5,106 nucleotides of DNA from Alistipes sp. (lineage in GTDB: Bacteria; Bacteroidota; Bacteroidia; Bacteroidales; Rikenellaceae), in assembly GCA_017380275.1 (NCBI GenBank), contig JAFOEH010000358.1:1-5106 (forward strand). Reading direction: 5' to 3'. Shown one piece after another: positions 1 to 5,106 of this stretch. Within the stretch, counting starts at the first letter, position 1. Each line of letters opens with the position of its first letter. Made by a program: the position numbers and the translations under genes. The notes under the pieces were generated by a model, which ran no database searches, had not been told where the DNA came from, and saw only the letters and a list, made by a program, of their open reading frames with translations.

Positions 1-34
1 CAGTCCTTTGCTCTACCAACTGAGCTATGGCACC
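1..34 (-). tRNA. tRNA-Phe, 5' part only (cut by left window edge)
   Basis: Read on the minus strand from 34 down to 1, the sequence folds as the first half of a tRNA. It has a 7-base acceptor arm GGTGCCA, TA, D-stem GCTC/GAGC around the loop AGTTGGTA (canonical A14, G18-G19, A21), A26, the anticodon 5' stem AAGGA and the loop start CTG. The last visible base is therefore anticodon position 34, a G. The body closely resembles what I recall of Bacteroidota tRNA-Phe(GAA), which continues with AAAA and TCCTT. The other two anticodon bases, the T-arm and the 3' end lie outside the window, so the Phe assignment is inference. Another GNN anticodon is possible. That it is a tRNA is close to certain. 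Confidence 0.88.
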
Positions 35-65
35 ATCGTATACGCTTCGTGTCTTAAAGCGAGTG

Positions 66-97
66 CAAATATAGAGTGTTTTTTTGACTCTTGCAAA
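66..97 (-). promoter_or_regulatory. Bacteroidota-type primary sigma promoter for the tRNA
   Basis: On the minus strand, TTTG (97-94) is followed by exactly 20 bases and then TATATTTG (73-66). This matches the known Bacteroidota housekeeping consensus TTTG / TAnnTTTG with its 19-21 base spacing. The transcript would start a few bases downstream, around position 60, giving a leader of about 25 nt before the mature tRNA 5' end at 34. The motif is seen directly; its activity is inferred. It points away from nagA. Confidence 0.8.
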
Positions 98-177
98 CAT
101 TTTTTGAAAAATTTTTGTAATTTTATGGTGAAAAAATTATTCGAATTAATCAAATAACTAACACCCGCCTTCATAAA

Positions 178-1365
178 ATGCTAACACTCATCACAAATGG
201 CTCGATACTGACCCCAGCTGGTTGGATGGACGGCGCAACGATAAAAATCGATGGTAGCCGCATCGTCAGCATCGAAAACGGCACAACACTACCCACCCAG
301 ACACCCAACTCGCCCGAGGCGGAAATCAACATCATCGATGCAAAAGGCGCATACATCATCCCCGGTGGCATCGACCTACATCTGCACGGCGGTGGTGGGC
401 ACGACTTTCTGGAGTGTAGCGAGGAGGCCTTCCGCACAGCCATTGCGGCACATATGCGCCACGGAACAACGGCCCTCTACCCCACCCTTGCGGCCGCAAG
501 TCGCGATATGATGGCCGAGGCAATCCGCACAACCACGAAACTTATGGCCGAGGAGAACTCGCCAATGATGGGACTCCACATAGAAGGCCCCTACCTCAAC
601 CTTCCGATGGCGGGCGGGCAGAGTCCCGAATACATCAAGAACCCCGACGTCGAGGAGTACACCTCGCTACTCGCTATCAGCGACTGCATCAAGCGCTGGG
701 ACGCCTCGCCCGAGCTTCCGGGCGCGCTGGAGTTCGGACAGCTCCTCGCATCGAAGGGTATCGTCGCATCGATTGCTCACACCACGGCTGGCTACGATCA
801 GATCAAGGCAGCATACGAGGCGGGATATAGTCACGCCACGCACTTTTACAATGCTATGACGGGCGTACACAAACGTCGTGAATTCAAGTACGAGGGTACC
901 ATCGAGAGCATCTACCTCCTCGACGACATCACAGTCGAGCTCGTTGCCGATGGCATCCACGTTCCGCCAGCAATTCTGCGTATGGTGCACAAATTCAAGG
1001 GCGTGGAGCGAACGTGCCTTGTCACCGATGCGATGGGATGTACAGCCAGCGACAGCGGCGAGCTGTTCGACAAGCGCGTGATAATCGAGGATGGCGTATG
1101 CAAACTCTCCGACCGCTCGGCTCTGGCAGGAAGCATCGCCACGATGGATCGTCTTTGGCGCACAATGGTGCAGCAAGCGGGCATCCCGCTCGAGGATGCC
1201 GTAAGGATGAGTTCCGAGACTCCTGCCCGCATTATGGGTATCCACGACCGCAAGGGCTCGCTCGAGGTGGGCAAGGATGCCGACATCGTCCTGCTCGATC
1301 AGGAGCTCAACCTACGCGGCGTAATGGCCTGCGGCGAGTGGGTGGAGGGAACTCTTAAAGAGTAA
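178..1365 (+). CDS. nagA: N-acetylglucosamine-6-phosphate deacetylase
   Basis: Cytosolic amidohydrolase that converts GlcNAc-6-phosphate and water to glucosamine-6-phosphate and acetate, the committed step of amino-sugar catabolism and recycling. At 395 aa it has normal family length. The N-terminal beta-sandwich strand (LTLITNGSILTP) supports the ATG at 178, as does the A-rich stretch ATAAAATG; no Shine-Dalgarno is visible, as is usual in Bacteroidota. Visible site residues: H68-x-H70 followed by a glycine run, E136 in HIEGPY, H201 in AHTTAG, H222 in THFYNAM with N225 and A226, H261 in DGIH, and the catalytic D284 in VTDAM. LAGS (316-319) and a late DADIVLLD strand complete the family pattern. 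The HxH pair resembles the two-metal, Bacillus-type enzymes rather than E. coli NagA. No nagB, transporter or regulator is adjacent, so it looks monocistronic. It converges on glpC with only 34 nt between the stop codons. Confidence 0.95.
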   Translation: MLTLITNGSILTPAGWMDGATIKIDGSRIVSIENGTTLPTQTPNSPEAEINIIDAKGAYIIPGGIDLHLHGGGGHDFLECSEEAFRTAIAAHMRHGTTALYPTLAAASRDMMAEAIRTTTKLMAEENSPMMGLHIEGPYLNLPMAGGQSPEYIKNPDVEEYTSLLAISDCIKRWDASPELPGALEFGQLLASKGIVASIAHTTAGYDQIKAAYEAGYSHATHFYNAMTGVHKRREFKYEGTIESIYLLDDITVELVADGIHVPPAILRMVHKFKGVERTCLVTDAMGCTASDSGELFDKRVIIEDGVCKLSDRSALAGSIATMDRLWRTMVQQAGIPLEDAVRMSSETPARIMGIHDRKGSLEVGKDADIVLLDQELNLRGVMACGEWVEGTLKE

Positions 1366-1367
1366 CA

Positions 1368-1395
1368 AAAAGGCTGTCCGAATAGACAGCCTTTT
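1368..1395. terminator. Bidirectional rho-independent terminator shared by nagA and glpC
   Basis: A perfect inverted repeat: left arm AAAAGGCTGTC (1368-1378), loop CGAATA (1379-1384), right arm GACAGCCTTTT (1385-1395). The plus strand gives GC-rich stem, then TTTT and CATTTTATT; the minus strand gives the same stem followed by TTTTTGTT. It begins 3 nt after the nagA stop codon and lies 5 nt beyond the glpC stop codon, so it can end transcription from both sides. The structure is seen directly; bidirectional function is inferred. Confidence 0.9.
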
Positions 1396-1399
1396 CATT

Positions 1400-2608
1400 T
1401 TATTCCAATGCCTCGGCGAGGATTGAGATCGGGTGGATAACTTTTTTCGAGGTGGACATCTCGATTTGCCATTTGCAGGTCTCGCAGTCGGTCGATACCA
1501 CATCGCACCCCGAGGCCTCGATCTTCGCAAACAGGCTCTCGCCGATAGACTGCGACGTAGGATAGTTCTCGCGCTTGAAGCCATACGTTCCCGCGATACC
1601 ACAACACTGCGAATCAAGCTCCATGAGTTCCACCGAGGGGATCATTCGTAGTAGCTCAAGCGAATAGTACGACCAGCCGAGTTTCTCGACGTGGCAAGCC
1701 GTATGGTAGGCCACACGCAGGGGGCGCACGCTCTTCTTAAAGCGTAGCTGCACCTCGCCCGACTCGATCAGGCGATAGATATATCGCGTTGCCATCTCCA
1801 CGCCATCGCGCACATCGCTATTGTCGATATCGAGTAGGTGGGGGTACTCATCGCGCAACGTAAACGTACAGGTCGAAGAGGTCGCCACAACGGGCAGACG
1901 CTTCTCCACAACAGACTCGCGTATCAGGGCTGTATTATGCTCTCCCTGACGGCGGGCCTTGTCGATCAGTCCGTTCGAAATCAGGGGCACACCGCAACAC
2001 TTCTCGCCTTTGAGCATCTGTACTCCCACGCCCAGCGCATTCATCACCTTGACGAAATCCTTACCCAGCTGCGGGTTATTGTAATTGACGTAGCAGCCGT
2101 GGAAGAAACTCACCTGACGGGCAAACTTCGCCTGTTTGCGGCGCTGACGCTTCATCCAACCCTCGAACGTGCCGAAGGCATACTTGGGGAAAGTACGACG
2201 GTGGTCGATGCCCACCACCTTATCCATCACCATCTTCGTAGGCTTCAGCCCAACGGCAAAGTTCACCACCGGTGCGAAGGGCGATGCGAGCGAGCCGACC
2301 AGATCGGTGTTGGCCAACATAAACTCCCTCAGGCCGGGACGCTTCTTGCTATGCTTGATGCGTGCCGCCTGAATTATATCACCAATGCGCACATTCGATG
2401 GGCAAGCCACCTCGCAACGCTTACAGTTGAGACACCACTTCAGCGACTCATCGTAGAATCCCGGGTGCTTCAGTCGCAGACGCTCACCATCGGGGCCCGC
2501 CTGCTTGGGGCCCGCAAAGAGCGGATTGACCGCTGCAACGGGACAATATACCGTGCAGACCGTACACTTTATACACTGCTCGAAATTGAATTCACTCTGC
2601 TGTACCAT
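1400..2608 (-). CDS. glpC: Anaerobic glycerol-3-phosphate dehydrogenase, iron-sulfur/quinone-linking subunit C
   Basis: GlpC carries electrons from the GlpAB flavoprotein dimer to the membrane quinone pool and tethers the complex to the inner face of the cytoplasmic membrane. At 402 aa it is close to the E. coli protein (about 396). Two ferredoxin-type [4Fe-4S] motifs are intact: C12-x2-C15-x2-C18-x3-C22-P and C59-x2-C62-x2-C65-x3-C69-P. Two CCG (heterodisulfide-reductase-like) domains follow: C172 with C204-C205-G and C247, then C305 with C335-C336-G and C375/C378. GPKQAGPDGERLRLK near residue 33 and DCETCKWQIEMSTS near 374 are strongly GlpC-like. No long transmembrane helix is visible; attachment is presumably through amphipathic segments near 100-125. 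The start is 2 nt after the glpB stop (TAG-AG-ATG), which implies translational coupling. It is the last gene of the operon, followed by the shared terminator. Confidence 0.95.
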   Translation of the reverse strand: MVQQSEFNFEQCIKCTVCTVYCPVAAVNPLFAGPKQAGPDGERLRLKHPGFYDESLKWCLNCKRCEVACPSNVRIGDIIQAARIKHSKKRPGLREFMLANTDLVGSLASPFAPVVNFAVGLKPTKMVMDKVVGIDHRRTFPKYAFGTFEGWMKRQRRKQAKFARQVSFFHGCYVNYNNPQLGKDFVKVMNALGVGVQMLKGEKCCGVPLISNGLIDKARRQGEHNTALIRESVVEKRLPVVATSSTCTFTLRDEYPHLLDIDNSDVRDGVEMATRYIYRLIESGEVQLRFKKSVRPLRVAYHTACHVEKLGWSYYSLELLRMIPSVELMELDSQCCGIAGTYGFKRENYPTSQSIGESLFAKIEASGCDVVSTDCETCKWQIEMSTSKKVIHPISILAEALE

Positions 2609-2610
2609 CT

Positions 2611-3870
2611 CTACTTCTTCTTATTAATTACATCCGCTACGTGCAGCGCCGTGAGCATCGACACTCCCGCGCCACAACCATCCTTCACGCCATTGAAACC
2701 CGCAAGGCAAGCACCAACAGCATAAAGATTATCCACCGTACGACCAGCTCTCTGCGCATTGAAATTCTCATCGCATCGAACACCAAAGCTCTCATAGCCC
2801 TGCGCCTTGAACAGATCTCGATCATACCACTTCTGGCGATTCTCATCATATGCCACATCCACGCCAAACAGGGGCTCTACGACCTTCTCATTGTCGGCCT
2901 CAAGGCCTCCGCTGAAGAAGCTACCCGTAGCCAGCACGAAGTCATTGGCACGGAAGCCTATATCGCCGTGATTTGAGGTATAAACAGCCTCGATACGATC
3001 GCCCTCAGCCTTATACCCGACCACGATATCACCTGGCAGATACACTCCGCCTAACTCCTGAAAATATCGGCGCAGAAGAGCCTGAACCTGCAATCCGGGT
3101 ACCGACGGAGGTAACGTAGCCACAACTGCAACCTCCACTCCGAGGCGCTCCTCAAGACGCTTTACTCCATCGTGGCAATCAACACCCAGAACGGCAGGCA
3201 GCAACACCGCCTCAACATCACCCATCTGCGAGCGAATGATCTCGGCCAAGGCATCGATAGCTTCGTCGCTGTCGAACAGTCGCGCCACATTTGCCGAACG
3301 CATCTCGGTGGGATTCTGGCGAATCTGCTCCAGCTCGGGGAGGTTGAAGGTATGCACCTCGCATATCGTACCCAAAGCTCGCAACTCATCGCGCAGGAAC
3401 TGCGGATAGAAGTCGAGGAAACCCTCGGCATTGAACAATGCCACACGCTTCCACTTTAGGCCAGTAGCCACATCGCTATTGACATACCCCCGGAATGTAA
3501 GCCACGTCGGTTTAAGCACGCCGACGGGTGTCAGGCGATAGTGGTTACACTCCGAACTACCGACCGTATCCACGCCTGCCCACTGCAAAAGCTCCTTCGA
3601 CTGCTCTGCCAGCTCCGCAAAACGCTCCGCACCCAACTTGGCATAGGGGTGCTCCTTCGACTGCTTCGCCAGCTCCTCAATGGCTTTCGTGGGAGACTCC
3701 ACCGCGCTGCCATCGGGTAGCTGCGACAACAGATCGAGCGAGCCCGATGAGAAGTGCAGCGCACTCTGTCCCGACGATATGATGGCGCACCTCTGACCGC
3801 TCTTGGCAAGCGAAATTCCGCAGACAAGGCCCGCGAGACCACCACCTATGATTACTGTATCGAACTTCAT
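2611..3870 (-). CDS. glpB: Anaerobic glycerol-3-phosphate dehydrogenase, flavoprotein subunit B
   Basis: GlpB is the second flavin-containing subunit of the anaerobic GlpABC complex, partnering GlpA in oxidising glycerol-3-phosphate to dihydroxyacetone phosphate. At 419 aa it matches the E. coli length. A Rossmann dinucleotide-binding motif opens the protein (FDTVIIGGGLAGLVCG; glycines 9, 10, 11 and 14), which fixes the start at 3870. Other GlpB hallmarks are GQSALHFSSGSLDLLS (34-49), TLPPSVPG (252-259), GGVYLPGD (274-281), ATGSFFSGGLEAD (314-326) and the C-terminal NLYAVGACLAGF with DGCGAGV (381-403), which would close the flavin site. The ATG follows the glpA stop by one base (TAA-A-ATG). 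An odd feature is a 30-bp direct repeat at 60-bp spacing, giving ELAKQSKE (66-73) and ELAEQSKE (86-93). The protein ends in KKK just before glpC. Confidence 0.95.
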   Translation of the reverse strand: MKFDTVIIGGGLAGLVCGISLAKSGQRCAIISSGQSALHFSSGSLDLLSQLPDGSAVESPTKAIEELAKQSKEHPYAKLGAERFAELAEQSKELLQWAGVDTVGSSECNHYRLTPVGVLKPTWLTFRGYVNSDVATGLKWKRVALFNAEGFLDFYPQFLRDELRALGTICEVHTFNLPELEQIRQNPTEMRSANVARLFDSDEAIDALAEIIRSQMGDVEAVLLPAVLGVDCHDGVKRLEERLGVEVAVVATLPPSVPGLQVQALLRRYFQELGGVYLPGDIVVGYKAEGDRIEAVYTSNHGDIGFRANDFVLATGSFFSGGLEADNEKVVEPLFGVDVAYDENRQKWYDRDLFKAQGYESFGVRCDENFNAQRAGRTVDNLYAVGACLAGFNGVKDGCGAGVSMLTALHVADVINKKK

Positions 3871-3871
3871 T

Positions 3872-5106
3872 TTATATGGTATTTTTCTGATTCTTCAAGC
3901 CACACACTCCATCGTAGAGCCACGTCGTAAACTGACTCTCGCGCAACGTATCGCCCCACGCAACGGGAGCCATACCCTTCCAGCGCTCGTTAAGGAAATC
4001 CGTAAGATCCTGCTTCGCCTCGCGCGTACAATACTTACCCGCCTCGGACATCAATCCCGCAGCACGACAAGCGCACAACTCGCCCTGACAAGTTCCCATA
4101 CCTACTCTCGTACGGCGACGCAGATCCACCAGATTATGCACATCCAACTCATTGAGCGCATACTCCACCTCACCAACCGACACCTCCTCGCACTCGCACA
4201 CGAGCGAACGCTTCGCTGCCGAGGTGCTATTCACGCGCTCAGCCAGCTCACCGTGACGGTTGATTGCCGACTCGCGCTGTGCAACGGGGATGGCGTGTAA
4301 TTTCTGCGAGAGTTTCTGCTCCTCCTGACGCGAACCGGGAAGTGGCTCCTCGGCCGTTACACACCTCTTTGCGATGTTGAGTTTCTTGCAAATGAGGTCA
4401 GTTGTCCACTCGGCCATCAGTCGGTAGGTCATCAGCTTACCGCCCGTGATGGTAATGAATCCCTCCACGCCATCGCGCGCAGCGTGGTCCAGCACCACGA
4501 TTCCGCGACTCACGCTACGGCCACTCGGATCATCATCCGAAGCAACCAGAGGGCGCACACCTGCATAGGCTCTCAGGATACGCGTATGGGCCAGCGATGG
4601 GGCGAGTTTCGTACCCTCACGCAGCAACAGATCGACCTCATCGGCCGTAACATACATATTATCAACCTCATCGAAAGGAACTTTGCTCGACGTCGTACCG
4701 ATGAGCGAAATGGTATCTCCCGGCACCAGGATATCGGCATCGGCAGGCTTACGACAACGATTCAGCACGATATTATTTACACGATGACCAAAAATAAGAA
4801 GCGAACCCTTAGCCGGCAACATCTTAACCGTCACACCAGCCTTCTGCGCAATGTCGTGGCCCCAAATTCCGCCAGCATTAACCACAATATGAGCACGATA
4901 CTCCTGCTTCTCGCCTGAGCGACGATCCAGCACCATCACACCCACAATGCGATTCTGCTCGCGTATAAAATCGAGCACTTCGTGATAGGTCTTAACCTCC
5001 GCACCGTGAGCCTTAGCATCGATCAAATTGGCTGTAGTGAGTCGGAATGGATCAATCGCACCATCGGGCACTCGCACCGCACCAATCATCGCAGGGTTGG
5101 CCGACG
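3872..5106 (-). CDS. glpA: Anaerobic glycerol-3-phosphate dehydrogenase, catalytic subunit A (5' end outside window)
   Basis: FAD-dependent catalytic subunit that oxidises sn-glycerol-3-phosphate. The reading frame stays open through the right edge: upstream of the Met codon at 5087-5089 it reads SANPA, and NPA(L/M)IGAV is an internal motif of GlpA. That Met is therefore not the start; by comparison with E. coli GlpA (542 aa, recalled) about 130 N-terminal residues with the FAD-binding GxGxxG are missing. Counting from that Met, the seen part includes VPDGAIDPFRLT (7-18), VNAGGIWG (70-77), LVPGDTISLIGTTSS (121-135), RAYAGVRPLVASDDDPSGR (173-191) and ITGGKLMTYRLMAEW (214-228). The C-terminus carries a BFD-like [2Fe-2S] domain with C298-x-C300 and C334-x4-C339, which separates GlpA from the aerobic GlpD. 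It is the first visible gene of glpABC; its promoter and any glpF, glpK or regulator upstream cannot be seen. Confidence 0.95.
   Translation of the reverse strand, partial: SANPAMIGAVRVPDGAIDPFRLTTANLIDAKAHGAEVKTYHEVLDFIREQNRIVGVMVLDRRSGEKQEYRAHIVVNAGGIWGHDIAQKAGVTVKMLPAKGSLLIFGHRVNNIVLNRCRKPADADILVPGDTISLIGTTSSKVPFDEVDNMYVTADEVDLLLREGTKLAPSLAHTRILRAYAGVRPLVASDDDPSGRSVSRGIVVLDHAARDGVEGFITITGGKLMTYRLMAEWTTDLICKKLNIAKRCVTAEEPLPGSRQEEQKLSQKLHAIPVAQRESAINRHGELAERVNSTSAAKRSLVCECEEVSVGEVEYALNELDVHNLVDLRRRTRVGMGTCQGELCACRAAGLMSEAGKYCTREAKQDLTDFLNERWKGMAPVAWGDTLRESQFTTWLYDGVCGLKNQKNTI

Noticed and set aside
118..125. TAATTTTA as a possible -7 box for nagA
   Set aside because: It matches TAnnTTTG except for the last base, but no TTTG or TTG sits 19-21 bases upstream (the nearest TTG, at 91-93, leaves 24). 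The surrounding A/T-rich DNA makes chance matches likely. The nagA promoter must lie somewhere in 98-177, but I cannot place it.
98..135. A-tract and T-tract run (TTTTTTGAAAAATTTTTG) as a hairpin or terminator
   Set aside because: The possible pairing is A/T only with no G/C stem, so it would be unstable. It is better explained as ordinary A/T-rich intergenic DNA.
139..146. Palindrome ATTCGAAT upstream of nagA as a possible operator
   Set aside because: Only 8 bp of perfect symmetry and it breaks at the next pair. This is expected by chance in A/T-rich DNA, and no linked regulator gene is visible.
667..1245. A 192-codon minus-strand open frame inside nagA
   Set aside because: Antisense to nagA, whose frame carries all catalytic residues. 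No domain, promoter or start signal supports it.
1838..2725. A 295-codon plus-strand open frame opposite glpC and the end of glpB
   Set aside because: It lies wholly antisense to well-supported glpC and glpB. Its translation is rich in His, Arg, Leu and Thr with no recognisable domain, as expected from reading the complement of a G/C-biased gene. No promoter is visible in front of it.
3803..4300. A 165-codon plus-strand open frame spanning the glpA-glpB junction
   Set aside because: Antisense shadow of two confidently identified genes, with low-complexity basic and Thr/Leu-rich translation.
5087..5089. ATG at the right edge as the start of glpA
   Set aside because: The frame remains open upstream to the window edge and reads SANPA before this Met, matching an internal GlpA motif. 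The essential N-terminal FAD-binding segment would be missing, so this is an internal Met.

Overview
The window comes from a bacterial chromosome, most likely a member of Bacteroidota (probably Bacteroidales). Three things suggest this. There is a textbook Bacteroidota-type promoter (TTTG, 20 bases, TATATTTG) in front of the tRNA. The genes lack clear Shine-Dalgarno sequences. The intergenic DNA is very A/T-rich while the coding DNA is moderately G/C-rich. Genus cannot be fixed from the sequence alone; an Alistipes-like organism is a guess.

Layout from left to right. Positions 1-34 hold the 5' half of a minus-strand tRNA, probably tRNA-Phe, cut by the window edge. Its promoter lies at 66-97. 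Positions 178-1365 (plus) hold nagA, N-acetylglucosamine-6-phosphate deacetylase. A perfect 11-bp hairpin at 1368-1395 serves as a shared terminator for the two converging units. From there to the right edge, all on the minus strand and transcribed right to left, lies the anaerobic glycerol-3-phosphate dehydrogenase operon glpA-glpB-glpC. GlpA is truncated: its N-terminus lies beyond the right edge. The operon junctions are 1 and 2 nt.

Functionally there are two independent units. NagA feeds amino-sugar carbon (from host glycans, chitin-type sugars or recycled peptidoglycan) into the fructose-6-phosphate pool. GlpABC oxidises sn-glycerol-3-phosphate to dihydroxyacetone phosphate and passes electrons to the quinone pool, presumably menaquinone and then fumarate reductase in an anaerobe.

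I looked for an undescribed system and do not see one. There is no CRISPR array, insertion sequence, toxin-antitoxin pair or unexplained gene. No non-coding stretch exceeds 300 bases. The points most worth checking are the strong resemblance of the glp operon to its enterobacterial counterpart, a short phased repeat inside glpB, and the very clean regulatory elements.
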